Source: Stieleria varia (GTDB lineage Bacteria; Planctomycetota; Planctomycetia; Pirellulales; Pirellulaceae). Taken from it: DNA of 64,000 bases. Both the position numbers and the translations under genes were made by a program. The number at the start of each line of letters is the position of its first letter. Within the stretch, counting starts at the first letter, position 1. The DNA is taken from the NCBI RefSeq assembly GCF_038443385.1, contig NZ_CP151726.1, positions 8,246,001-8,310,000 on the forward strand. The letters run 5' to 3'. Shown here in pieces: positions 9,201 through 17,695 of the stretch. The notes under the pieces are model-generated. The model did no database searches. It saw only the letters and a list, made by a program, of their open reading frames with translations, and was not told where the DNA came from.

Positions 9201-9547
9201 CACAGGTCGCGGACAACTATCGCAATGAAGTCGCTGCAAGGGCGCGATTCATGATGGGCGAAATCCACTTCGGCGAGAAACAATTCGACAAGGCAATCCC
9301 GGAATTCCAACGCGTGATGTACGGGTTCGGCGCCGAGAAAGCGCCTGATGAAATTAAGAACTGGCAGGCCAAGAGCGGATTCGAAGCCGGTCGCTGTAGC
9401 GAGTTGCTGATGCAGACGGCCAAGACAGATAAGGCGAGAGATCAATCCAAAGAATTTGCGGTCCGATTCTTTGAATACGTCACGCAGAAACATCCTAGCC
9501 ATGAATTGGCAACCAAATCAGCAGAGCGACTGGAGGCTCTAAAGTAA
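6290..9547 (+). CDS. large secreted TPR protein
   Basis: The ATG at 6290 is preferred to the upstream one at 6236 because it directly begins a signal peptide (MIPQKIFVAAFTLFLVSG...AAES). The product, about 1085 residues, is almost entirely tetratricopeptide-like helix pairs of 34-38 residues, with recurrent patterns such as A..FRAVL and A..YDQIL, and repeats to the C-terminus. Such proteins act as periplasmic scaffolds. It opens a four-gene run (TPR, ExbB-like, ExbD-like, TonB-shaped toroid protein) with only 2 bases to the next gene. It probably serves that energised envelope complex, as TolA-associated TPR proteins such as YbgF/CpoB serve the Tol system. That role is inference. Confidence 0.85.
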   Translation: MIPQKIFVAAFTLFLVSGLNLRLPAAESTEESLAAYADAANFQTNGAIDLAIQAWKKFLDQYPDDDMASKAAHYLGVCYMQRENPDYAAAANAFETALQDKKYELREESLANQGWCHYASAGDGPQRDENRLKKTIATFETLRKEKPKSEFLDRALFYSGEAAYGLGDRKKAIEFYNDMLALPQANESPLRCDALYARGIAYEEIDQFDQAVASYKQLLTSCENQELATDVHLRMGDVMISRKEFDAAVQSFESAFKTSESDDDKSYAVFREAYALVQAGKPDQAALQYERLLKEFPDSVYAANATMAAAQSLYRAGKTDEAAERFRAVLGQNNPAAATESAHWLARIELAKNNSTAAVEIARKQLAAGAQGEYAVDLKLDLAEALAVDPKTIAESVTVAEEVYRESPDDPLAARALYNAAFSALQTSQQEKSLKLANEFLQRFPKDELLPDVRFIAAESQLMTGDVAGAAESYQKLIAEVPANASVQRPLWVLRAGTTLNAAKKYDDTIALLKQEYATISDANQKAEAQFLVGQAHLMSGRANDAALSFQRCVDASPQWQRAGEAMLLQGTALFSAGKRDEAKAAWEKLVSSNGDTPMGDQARYKLAQLASTSGDYANAVKLYDQILANDKDKGLIPYTLYGRAWSLMQAGDHKSAVPSLQRILKETPQHPVADDALLARGISNRNLEQLGDARSDLEKYLALKPTGTNLGHALYELALIEQKENKPGEAAKRLEELVDKVPKYPSMEKVLYELGWSFREAGDLDKAEQRFTQLVSQYPEASVTPEAAYFIGQQNYAAEKWQKAAESFGVAAEKTKDPTLAEKSLYRLGWSRFKLDDFDGSQSAFQKQASEHPDGSLAIDALMMVGECEFKKPAYEKALESYTQARERIRKNDDNSKTIRDTAERQVRELVLLHGGQSAAQLKKWDEAIGWYTELKERFPATTYLSQVFYETGFAYQQKGELSEALKFFSQVADNYRNEVAARARFMMGEIHFGEKQFDKAIPEFQRVMYGFGAEKAPDEIKNWQAKSGFEAGRCSELLMQTAKTDKARDQSKEFAVRFFEYVTQKHPSHELATKSAERLEALK

Positions 9548-9549
9548 TC

Positions 9550-10533
9550 GTGATTGCGACAGAAAGAATCCGATCCGGCCGCTGGACTGCTTGGCTGTGC
9601 CTGGCAGCGATGCTGCTACTGACCACCCTCGGCAGCCTCAGCACGGGCAACCGAGCACTCGGCCAAGGTCCCGACGAGTCCGAACCCGACAATGCAGCGG
9701 CCATCGACGCGGCAGCTATCCAAGCGGTGATGAACGCAGAGGAAGAAGCCGCAACAGACGCACCGGCCCAGCCCTCCGGCATCGATTTGCTGTCGCTGAT
9801 TTCCAGTGGCGGGCGATTCATGATCCCGATCGGCCTGATGAGCCTGTTGGTGGTCACCCTGGCAACCGAGCGTGCCCTGAGCCTTCGTCGCAGCAAGGTC
9901 TTGCCCAAGCAATTGATCCGCGAATTGCACCAACTGTCCGACCCCGTCGAAAAACTTCGTCCCAAACTGGCATATCTCGCTTGCCAAGAAAATCCATCCC
10001 CGACGGCACGCGTGATCGGTTCGATGTTGCTGCGCACCGGACAACCGCTCGGTGAAATCGAACGCACGGCCAATGAAGCCGTTCAGCGTCAGGCCGATGA
10101 ATATGCCGCTCCCATCCGCTGGCTCAACTTGGCGGCTGCCGCCACGCCCTTGATGGGTTTGTTGGGCACGGTCTGGGGCATGATCGTCGCCTTTCATGAA
10201 TCGACCTCGTTGACCGCGGATCGCTCGCGCAGCGAACAACTTTCCGAAGGCATCTACACGGCGTTGGTGACCACGCTGGCGGGGCTTGCCGTCGCGATTC
10301 CAGCGGCAATCCTGGCACAGTACCTGGAGAATCGGGTTTCCAAACTGTTCCACGAGATCGAACAATTGGCATTCGACATGGCTCCCGGACTCGCCAAATT
10401 CCAAGGACGACAACGACTGGACGTCGATGGCAACTTGCACCCGATCGAACATCACCTCGGCGAAGCCACGCCACCACCGCCACCGCTGCCACCTCGTCCT
10501 GCTGCGACCGCAGGCGGAACGAACGTGAACTGA
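9550..10533 (+). CDS. MotA/TolQ/ExbB proton-channel family protein
   Basis: It starts with GTG 2 bases after the TPR gene stop. A signal-like segment (about 14-38) is followed by an ExbB/TolQ core: a membrane segment near 95-117 ending in ERALSLRR, then two long membrane helices, AAAATPLMGLLGTVWGMI and ALVTTLAGLAVAIPAAI, which carry the family's conserved Gly/Pro/Thr pattern. The C-terminus is a short proline run (PPPPPLPPRP). In the family, five such subunits surround two ExbD/TolR helices and use the proton gradient to drive a partner protein. The ExbD-like gene follows 4 bases downstream. Confidence 0.92.
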   Translation: MIATERIRSGRWTAWLCLAAMLLLTTLGSLSTGNRALGQGPDESEPDNAAAIDAAAIQAVMNAEEEAATDAPAQPSGIDLLSLISSGGRFMIPIGLMSLLVVTLATERALSLRRSKVLPKQLIRELHQLSDPVEKLRPKLAYLACQENPSPTARVIGSMLLRTGQPLGEIERTANEAVQRQADEYAAPIRWLNLAAAATPLMGLLGTVWGMIVAFHESTSLTADRSRSEQLSEGIYTALVTTLAGLAVAIPAAILAQYLENRVSKLFHEIEQLAFDMAPGLAKFQGRQRLDVDGNLHPIEHHLGEATPPPPPLPPRPAATAGGTNVN

Positions 10534-10537
10534 TCTC

Positions 10538-10960
10538 ATGGCCGTAGAAATCAAACGCTCCAGCGTTGCCGGAACCCTCAGCTTGACACCGCTGATCGAT
10601 GTCGTGTTTCTGCTGCTGATTTTCTTTCTCGTGACCAGCGAGTTCGAAGAAGAAGAGCGGCGACTGGATATCGTATTGCCCACCGCGACCAGCGCCGTGC
10701 CGATGACTGGCAAGCCACGCGAGATCGTGATCGATGTGGACGACAAGGGCGAAGTCTACCTGGGCGGACAGCCGACCAACTTGGACGATCTGGAGAAACT
10801 GCTCCGAGCCGCCGTCGCAAAAAATCCAACCAACCAATCGGCCGTGATCCGAGCCGATCGCAGCACATCGTTTCAGCCGGTCGTCTCGGTGATGGACGTG
10901 TGCAACCGTTCTGGGATCTCCGATTACTCGGTGACCACCCAAGAAGGCCCAGAGAGCTGA
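10538..10960 (+). CDS. ExbD/TolR family protein
   Basis: A 140-residue protein with one N-terminal membrane helix, LTPLIDVVFLLLIFFLV. It contains the proton-carrying Asp (residue 21) that defines ExbD/TolR. A periplasmic domain follows (about 45-138) with the usual short beta/alpha pattern. It lies 4 bases after the ExbB-like gene and 4 bases before the next start, so the three are certainly one operon. With ExbB it should form the motor that energises the following TonB-shaped protein. Confidence 0.93.
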   Translation: MAVEIKRSSVAGTLSLTPLIDVVFLLLIFFLVTSEFEEEERRLDIVLPTATSAVPMTGKPREIVIDVDDKGEVYLGGQPTNLDDLEKLLRAAVAKNPTNQSAVIRADRSTSFQPVVSVMDVCNRSGISDYSVTTQEGPES

Positions 10961-10964
10961 AACA

Positions 10965-13706
10965 TTGGCTAAGTTTCCTCCTCATCAACGATTGCCCGAA
11001 GCACAACCGACCGAAACGGGTCGCATGTGGCCGCTGGATGTTTCGTTGGTGGCGTTGTCATCGCTGGTGCTGTTTCTGGTCGTCTCGCGACTGCGACTGG
11101 ATGACGAACGCTGGCTGTTCAATGCGTGGACCTACATCATCGGCGTCCCCGCAGTGGCCTTGGCAATGGCCTTTGCACTTCGCGGACTGACCTCTCGCTA
11201 TGTTCAGAAGACGATCCAATTGGGATTCCTTTTCAGCGTCTGTGTCCACCTGCTGCTGTTGATCTTGGCGATCAACGTCGTGATCTTCACCTCATTTCAG
11301 CCCCACGCATCCAACGGGGAACAACCCAAACGTTCGCCGATTCGCAAGACCGTGCCGGAACACCTGTTCCAATCCCCCAAAGAAACCGCTCAAACGCCGG
11401 ACTGGTCCAAACCCGTCGAGGCCGCCACGACTTCGCCCGTCGTCCCCAAAGAACAACGTCAATTGCCACCTGTCGAACGTACCCAACCGCGTTTGGAGAT
11501 GCCCAAGCCACGGCAGTTGGAAAAGCAGCCGATGCAGAAGTTTCTGACCGAGCGTCAACAACCGACCTCGGCGCAACCGATGCCGGCCGACTCACCCGGC
11601 AAGTTGGCCAAACGCCCCTCTCAGAACAATGAACCCGTTCCCGCCAACACGCCGGTGGAAGCCCCCTCGGTACCGAGTGACGCGACCGCGCCGGCTAAAG
11701 CCGCTCCGACCGAACGCGCCCTCGCCGACAACCCATCCTCCAGCACCTCTCGTCGTGCACCGACCCAATTGGAACCGCTGGCCGCGATGTCGGTCCAGAC
11801 GCCCACGCCGACAAACAACACCACACCGACGGCGGCGTCACGAAGTCAACTGCAATCGATGCCAACCATCGGGGACGCCGGGATGTCCCGACAACGTCAA
11901 GCTCGCTCTCGTCCGCAACAGGTCGCCGTCGCCGGTGCCGCTCCTGCACCGATGACCGTTGCGGTCGCGCGCAGTAGTGACGACGCAAGCCTGATGCTCG
12001 CGCCAGTTGAGATCCCGATGAATCGTACGGGCAAGACCCAAGGCGCGCAAATCACAACCGGTGAAAGCCCGAGCTTCTCCGCGGAATCCAGCCCATCGAC
12101 TTCACCCGGCAGCGCCGACATCGCACGCAATGCCTTAGCCGCACGCGCCGGTGTACCCGATATCAACAGCGGCAACGCGGCGCGTGCCCCAGGTCGTTCA
12201 CGCCGAGCCAACGTTGCATCGGGATTCTCTCCGATCGGTGCCCCCACGCCCAACGATGCGTTGGCAGCAAGTTCAACCGGAACGAGCGGTCAAGGCAGCG
12301 TGGACCAGTTGGACGATCGCATGGGCACCATGGACATGATGGCGGAACGATCGGAAAACTCCGGCGGCTCCACCACACCCGAACTATCAGCCGCGGGCGC
12401 ACCCAGTTTGGCACTCGATCTGATGGCCGAACTCGGACCGGTCGGACTGTCCAACGAAATCAGCAAGACCGTCGGTGTGGTTCCCAGCGAAGATCAACCG
12501 GAGATCGCCGCACTAGAACTCAGTCGCGACGCGCGTCCCAAACGCAACGTCGGCGGACCGGCCACGCCCGCCGGTACCAAGATCGCCGCGGTCGAATCCT
12601 TCAGCCGACGCGTGATGCGAACCAGCGGCGGCGCAGCGCCCTCGCCTCCTGGCTTGGGCGGCCCGGCGACGGAGGAAGCCATCGAGCGTGGCCTAGCATT
12701 CCTCGCCAGCGTGCAAAACGAAGACGGCAGTTGGTCACTGCAAGGTCACGGCGATCCGGTTTTGCTGCGCAGCGATTCCGCCGCAACCGGCCTCTGTCTG
12801 CTGGCCTTTCAAGGAGCCGGTTACACGCATCAACAACACCAGTATGCGACGACCGTTTCTAAGGGATTGAAATTCCTGATCGACAACCAACGCACCAACG
12901 GCGACCTGTATCGCAGCGAAAACGAAGTCAGCGATCGCAACGTTGCGTTCTACAGCCACGGCATCGCCGCCTTGGCGATGAGCGAAGCCTACGGGATGAC
13001 CCAAGATCCTGAGCTTCGCCCCGCGGCACAAGCCGCGCTCAGCTACATCATCGAAACGCAACATCACAAACGGGGCGGCTGGCGGTACACACCTCAAGTC
13101 AGCAGCGACACCAGCGTGACGGGCTGGATGATGATGGCGCTCAAGAGCGGTGAACTGGCCGGACTGGAGGTACCACAAGCAACCTACGACGGGATCGACA
13201 AATGGTTGGACTTGGCCAGAGAAAGCCCCGAACGACTGGACCGATATCGGTACAACCCGTATGCACCCGACACGCCACAGCAGCGGCATGGACGTGTTCC
13301 ATCACGCACGATGACTGCCGTCGGCATGCTGATGCGAATGTACAACGGATGGAGTCGAGAGAATCCTGCGATGCAATCCGCTGCGGACTACTTGCTGCAA
13401 TACCCACCGCAACTGGGCGAGAAAACACGTCCCCGGCGCGACGGATACTACTGGTACTACGCCACGCAAGTGATGTTCCACATGGGCGGCGAACACTGGG
13501 ATCAGTGGAACCGTTATCTCAACCCACTGCTCTTGGAAACCCAGATCAAGAGCGGCCCGGAAGCAGGCAGTTGGGACCCCGAGCTACCAGTCCCCGATCG
13601 CTGGAGTGCCCACGCCGGCCGGTTGTACGTCACGACCATGAACCTGCTGAACCTGGAAGTCTACTACCGGCACCTCCCGATCTACGAAGACACCGCCGCC
13701 GAGTAA
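10965..13706 (+). CDS. TonB-shaped membrane protein with C-terminal prenyltransferase-like toroid
   Basis: It starts with TTG, preceded by AGAGAG in the ExbD stop region. The 913 residues divide in three. Three membrane helices lie at about 27-45, 56-76 and 85-110. A long Pro/Thr/Ser/Ala-rich low-complexity spacer follows (about 115-560). The C-terminal domain (about 565-905) has repeats of the squalene-cyclase/prenyltransferase alpha/alpha-toroid type, such as LAFLASVQNEDGSW, LKFLIDNQ and HHKRGGWRY. The order anchor, Pro-rich spacer, periplasmic head is that of TonB and TolA, and the gene sits directly after exbB/exbD-like genes. No DXDD-type cyclase acid motif stands out, so a binding rather than enzymatic role is plausible. 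Confidence 0.8.
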   Translation: MAKFPPHQRLPEAQPTETGRMWPLDVSLVALSSLVLFLVVSRLRLDDERWLFNAWTYIIGVPAVALAMAFALRGLTSRYVQKTIQLGFLFSVCVHLLLLILAINVVIFTSFQPHASNGEQPKRSPIRKTVPEHLFQSPKETAQTPDWSKPVEAATTSPVVPKEQRQLPPVERTQPRLEMPKPRQLEKQPMQKFLTERQQPTSAQPMPADSPGKLAKRPSQNNEPVPANTPVEAPSVPSDATAPAKAAPTERALADNPSSSTSRRAPTQLEPLAAMSVQTPTPTNNTTPTAASRSQLQSMPTIGDAGMSRQRQARSRPQQVAVAGAAPAPMTVAVARSSDDASLMLAPVEIPMNRTGKTQGAQITTGESPSFSAESSPSTSPGSADIARNALAARAGVPDINSGNAARAPGRSRRANVASGFSPIGAPTPNDALAASSTGTSGQGSVDQLDDRMGTMDMMAERSENSGGSTTPELSAAGAPSLALDLMAELGPVGLSNEISKTVGVVPSEDQPEIAALELSRDARPKRNVGGPATPAGTKIAAVESFSRRVMRTSGGAAPSPPGLGGPATEEAIERGLAFLASVQNEDGSWSLQGHGDPVLLRSDSAATGLCLLAFQGAGYTHQQHQYATTVSKGLKFLIDNQRTNGDLYRSENEVSDRNVAFYSHGIAALAMSEAYGMTQDPELRPAAQAALSYIIETQHHKRGGWRYTPQVSSDTSVTGWMMMALKSGELAGLEVPQATYDGIDKWLDLARESPERLDRYRYNPYAPDTPQQRHGRVPSRTMTAVGMLMRMYNGWSRENPAMQSAADYLLQYPPQLGEKTRPRRDGYYWYYATQVMFHMGGEHWDQWNRYLNPLLLETQIKSGPEAGSWDPELPVPDRWSAHAGRLYVTTMNLLNLEVYYRHLPIYEDTAAE

Positions 13707-13709
13707 CCC

Positions 13710-13813
13710 GTACGTCAGTCTTTCCAGACTGACATCCCCCTCATGTCAGCCTGGAAAGGCTGACGTACAAAAGGCTGACGTACAAAAGGCTGACGTACGA
13801 AAGACTAACGTAC
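13710..13813. repeat. intergenic palindrome plus tandem 15-mers
   Basis: Arms 13710-13735 and 13743-13768 (GTACGTCAGTCTTTCCAG and its complement) pair at 24 of 26 positions, and the left arm is itself a hairpin. Three copies of AAAAGGCTGACGTAC or a close variant follow at 13769, 13784 and 13799. It sits just after the toroid-protein stop. Confidence 0.75.
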
Positions 13814-13879
13814 AAAATATTTTCCGATTTCGCGGAACCGTTGACGTCGGCGGTGGTTGGATAGCTCAGCTCGATTGCG

Positions 13880-16165
13880 TTGTTGCGTTTTTTACCGCCC
13901 TGTCACCTAAAGTCTCCTTCGTTGACCCGAACCTGTTCGCGTTTTCGCGTCGCCCTCCTTTCACTCCCCGTCCTCTTCATCGCTTTTGCCCCAAACGGGC
14001 ATTGCGCCGACTCGCTCGATTGGCCCAATTGGCGTGGTCCCCATCAGAACGGCCACTCCGATGACACCGGCTTAATAGACAGCTTTGACCCCGACGGGGG
14101 TCCAGGCAGCAACGTGCTTTGGAAAAGCGAAACCGCGGCGGGAATCTCCACGCCGATCGTGATGGACGGCAGATTGTTCACGATCGTTCGCGATCAACCG
14201 GGAACGCCCAAGGACGCGGAAAAGGTGATCGCGTTGGACGCCGCGACCGGCGAGCTGCTGTGGGAAAACGTTTACAACGTGTTCCTTTCCGACTTGCCCG
14301 CTGAACGGGTCGGCTGGTCCAACGTCTGTGGCGACCCAGCCACCCAACGCGTCTTTGTCCTCGGCGCGTGCTGCTTCTTTCAATGCATGGATGCGAAAAG
14401 CGGGCAAACGGTTTGGTCCCGATCACTCAGCGAAGAGTTCGGCATGCTGAGCACCTACGGCGGCCGAACCAATACACCGGTCGTCTTCGAAAACCTCGTC
14501 ATCATCAGCGGCGTCACCACCGGGTGGGACGAGTCCGCACGTCCAGCACATCGCTTCTTTGCCTTTGACACCAGCGACGGAAAACTCGTTTGGACCAACA
14601 GCACGCGTCCCTTGCCCGAGGACACCACGTACAGCACTCCGGTGATCAAAGTCATCAACGGTCAACAAGTGATGGTCGCCGGTTCGGGCGATGGCGACGT
14701 GTACGCCTTTCAACCTCGCACGGGCAAGATCCTGTGGCACGAAGCGTTGTCGCGTCGTGGAATCAATACGACGGTGTCGGTCGATGATTTCGGCAGCGTC
14801 TACGCAACCCACGGGGAAGAAAACCCGCAGGGGACCGCGATGGGCGCCGTCGTCCGAATCGACACCGCAACCAATGATGCGACGGCACCATCGAGCGAAC
14901 GATGGCGCAGCGAAGAAATCGCGGCGGGCAAAAGCTCTCCGCTGCTGATCGGCGATCGTCTTTACGTGGTGGAAGACTCATCACGCATGCACATGCTGGA
15001 CATCGCGACGGGTGAAACAATCGGTAAACCGCTGAAACTCGGAACCGCGATGCGGGGCAGCTTGTTGTACGCCGACGGCAAAATCTATAGTGCGTCATCA
15101 CAGGGCATCATCCAAATCCTGCGTCCCACCGCGGATGGAGTCGAGCCGATTTTCAAAGTCCGCTTGCCGCGTGGCCACGACGTCGGCGGCTCGCCGATCG
15201 CATCGCATGGCAAGCTGTACTTGCCGACCACCGGTGGTTTGTTCTGTCTGGCAACCGATGCGGCATCCCCGTCGCCCAACGCAACCACGCTCGTCAACAG
15301 TCCGACGAACAGCGCACCGTCCGAAGCCGCCGTTTCGCATAACCCGGACGTTGCCCAACTGCAGATCGTTCCAGCCGAGTCGATGATTCAACCCGGCCAA
15401 AAGATTGCCTTGACCGTGCATGCCTTCAACTCATTGGGACAACGATTGCCGGTGGATCTCGATCAAGTCACCTTCACGGCAAGCGTCGGCACGATCGACG
15501 GTCAGTCGTTCACTGCCCCGATGACCGACCAACACATCGCCGGCACCTTGACGGCAACACTGGGTGATACCGAGGGAGCGGCCCGAGTGCGAATCATTCC
15601 TTCGCTGCCGTGGAGCTTTGACTTTGCCAACGGCGAAGTCCCGATCACTTGGATCGGAGCTCGTTACCGACACGAAGCTCGATCGGAGATCAAGGAACCT
15701 GTGATCGTCAAGATATCGACGATCCCCAAGGGAACTCGCAGCCAAACTTGGTTCGGACCAACCGATCTGCACGACTACACCATCACGGCGGACGTCAAAG
15801 CTCAACCCGGGACAAGCAAACTGCCCGACATGGGCGTGATCGCTCAACGTTACACCTTGGACCTGATGGGAGAATCCCAGCAGCTACAAATTCGCACATG
15901 GGCGGCACAACTACGGATGGCTCAGAGCGTTCCCATGAACTGGAACGCCGGCGTTTGGTATCGATTGAAATTCCAAGCATCCACAGAAAACGGAAAGGCG
16001 GTCTTGCGAGGAAAAGTATGGCAGCGAGACGAGCCTGAGCCCACCGACTGGACGATCACCGCCACGGATGAAGCAGCCAACCTCAATGGCAGCCCGGGCT
16101 TGTTCGGCAACGCGACCAATGCAGAAATCTTCATCGACAACGTTTCGGTGCAATCCAATCCATGA
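13880..16165 (+). CDS. secreted PQQ-type beta-propeller protein with C-terminal LamG-like domain
   Basis: A 761-residue exported protein: signal peptide to about residue 43, then DSLDWPNWRGPHQNG, the typical opening of planctomycete PQQ-like propellers. Blades with GELLWENVY, GQTVWSRSL, GKLVWTNST and GKILWHEAL follow to about residue 465. Residues near 490-570 resemble an Ig/Big-type domain and 575-760 a jelly-roll domain of the LamG/DUF1080 kind. No dehydrogenase PQQ ligands are evident, so it is more likely a scaffold or carbohydrate-binding protein than an alcohol dehydrogenase. The TTG start is tentative because no ATG precedes the signal peptide. Its stop overlaps the next gene's start (ATGA). 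Confidence 0.8.
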   Translation: MLRFLPPCHLKSPSLTRTCSRFRVALLSLPVLFIAFAPNGHCADSLDWPNWRGPHQNGHSDDTGLIDSFDPDGGPGSNVLWKSETAAGISTPIVMDGRLFTIVRDQPGTPKDAEKVIALDAATGELLWENVYNVFLSDLPAERVGWSNVCGDPATQRVFVLGACCFFQCMDAKSGQTVWSRSLSEEFGMLSTYGGRTNTPVVFENLVIISGVTTGWDESARPAHRFFAFDTSDGKLVWTNSTRPLPEDTTYSTPVIKVINGQQVMVAGSGDGDVYAFQPRTGKILWHEALSRRGINTTVSVDDFGSVYATHGEENPQGTAMGAVVRIDTATNDATAPSSERWRSEEIAAGKSSPLLIGDRLYVVEDSSRMHMLDIATGETIGKPLKLGTAMRGSLLYADGKIYSASSQGIIQILRPTADGVEPIFKVRLPRGHDVGGSPIASHGKLYLPTTGGLFCLATDAASPSPNATTLVNSPTNSAPSEAAVSHNPDVAQLQIVPAESMIQPGQKIALTVHAFNSLGQRLPVDLDQVTFTASVGTIDGQSFTAPMTDQHIAGTLTATLGDTEGAARVRIIPSLPWSFDFANGEVPITWIGARYRHEARSEIKEPVIVKISTIPKGTRSQTWFGPTDLHDYTITADVKAQPGTSKLPDMGVIAQRYTLDLMGESQQLQIRTWAAQLRMAQSVPMNWNAGVWYRLKFQASTENGKAVLRGKVWQRDEPEPTDWTITATDEAANLNGSPGLFGNATNAEIFIDNVSVQSNP

Positions 16166-17505
16166 GCACTGAATCCTATCGTCCATCACGGACTACGCTC
16201 TGGATCGTCTGCTTCATCGCAGCACTTGGTTTTGCATTCGACATCTATGAGTTGTTGATGCTACCGTTGATCTTGCGACCTGCTTTGCAAGAGCTAGGTG
16301 GCGTCGCTCCTGGAACGCCCGACTTTGAGTTTTGGCGGGGCGTGCTGTTCTTCGTGCCGGCTATGGTCGGCGGCGTATTCGGACTGCTTGGCGGTTACTT
16401 GACCGACCTGTGGGGACGACGCCGGGTGCTGACCTACAGCATCCTGTTGTACGCCTTCTCGGCACTCGCGTGCGGGTTTGTGCAATCGATCGAGATGCTG
16501 TTGGTTTTCCGCTGCCTTGTTTTTGTCGGAGTCTGCGTCGAGTTCGTTGCGGCGGTCGCATGGCTCGCCGAGTTGTTTCGTGACCCCAAATCACGCGAAG
16601 CCGTGCTGGGATACACGCAAGCGTTCTCGTCGATCGGTGGCATCCTGGTGACCGGTGCAAACCTGCTGGCGATCCGATACGCCATGTCTCTGCCGGAGAT
16701 CGCCGGCGGTCATGAAGCATGGCGATACACGGTCATCTCCGGTGTGATCCCGGCGATTCCCCTGATCATCATTCGTCCCTTCTTGCCCGAGTCCCCGGTA
16801 TGGGCAGAGAAGAAAGCGGCCGGCACGTTGCGGCGACCCAGCATCACCGAGTTGTTCGCGCCGAAGTTACGACGCACGACGATCATCACCACGTTGATGT
16901 TTGCGTGCAGCTACGGAGCGGCGTTTGGAGCGTTGCAACAAACACCGTCGATCGTTCCCAGTCTGCCGGAAGTCCAAGCGATGACCGCAGACATGCCCGT
17001 GCCGCAGAAAAAGAAAACGGAGCAGCAGATTGCAGCCACGGTCAACGGGTATCAGGAAGTCGGCGGGCTGATCGGACGCTTTGCTTTGGCGACGCTGGCC
17101 ATGGTGATTGTTAGTCGTCGACGACTGCTGAGGATCTTTCAGTGGCCGGGGTTGGTGATCGTCCCGTTGCTGTTTTTCTATCCGGCACGCGACAACCTGG
17201 AACTGCTGAAATGGGGCATCTTCGTCGCCGGATTGTTAACGGTGGCGCAGTTCAGCTTCTGGGGCAACTATTTGCCGCGAGTCTTTCCGGTGCACTTGCG
17301 AGGCACCGGCGAGAGCTTTGCCGCGAACATCGGCGGCCGAATGATCGGCACCTCGTTCGCCGCCGTGACGGCTTGGTTGACCACCATGCTGCCCTCAGGC
17401 AGCACCGCAGTCGCCGCCGCAATCGTAGCATTGATCGTCTACCTCATCGGCAGCGTGTTGTCGTTCTGGCTACCAGAACCACCACCAGAAGACACGGACG
17501 AGTGA
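16162..17505 (+). CDS. MFS transporter
   Basis: A 447-residue major facilitator with about twelve membrane helices. The loop 2-3 signature GGYLTDLWGRRRVLTY is intact, and the sugar-porter-like RPFLPESPVW closes the first half. A long cytoplasmic loop holds PQKKKTEQQ. It resembles the metabolite/proton symporter branch (sialate, benzoate or sugar-acid carriers), but the substrate cannot be read from sequence. The start overlaps the PQQ-propeller stop by four bases, so the two are translationally coupled and probably handle the same compound. Confidence 0.88.
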   Translation: MSTESYRPSRTTLWIVCFIAALGFAFDIYELLMLPLILRPALQELGGVAPGTPDFEFWRGVLFFVPAMVGGVFGLLGGYLTDLWGRRRVLTYSILLYAFSALACGFVQSIEMLLVFRCLVFVGVCVEFVAAVAWLAELFRDPKSREAVLGYTQAFSSIGGILVTGANLLAIRYAMSLPEIAGGHEAWRYTVISGVIPAIPLIIIRPFLPESPVWAEKKAAGTLRRPSITELFAPKLRRTTIITTLMFACSYGAAFGALQQTPSIVPSLPEVQAMTADMPVPQKKKTEQQIAATVNGYQEVGGLIGRFALATLAMVIVSRRRLLRIFQWPGLVIVPLLFFYPARDNLELLKWGIFVAGLLTVAQFSFWGNYLPRVFPVHLRGTGESFAANIGGRMIGTSFAAVTAWLTTMLPSGSTAVAAAIVALIVYLIGSVLSFWLPEPPPEDTDE

Positions 17506-17695
17506 TCGCTGCGGACGGAAAACCGCTTGATGCACCGCAGTGGCCTGTTTTGGGAGCTACCGGCCAAACGCACTCGCCCCCGCCGTTTGACCCGCAGCCG
17601 AAGGCGCAGGAGAGCCCCGCCGTTTGATTCGGATCAAACCCATTCGCCGCACCCACCTTCGCCTACGGCTACGGGTCAAACAGCAGGCGACCCAA

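Noticed and set aside
9616-10746. 376-codon minus-strand ORF opposite the ExbB/ExbD genes
   Set aside because: Composition-driven shadow of two strongly supported plus-strand genes.
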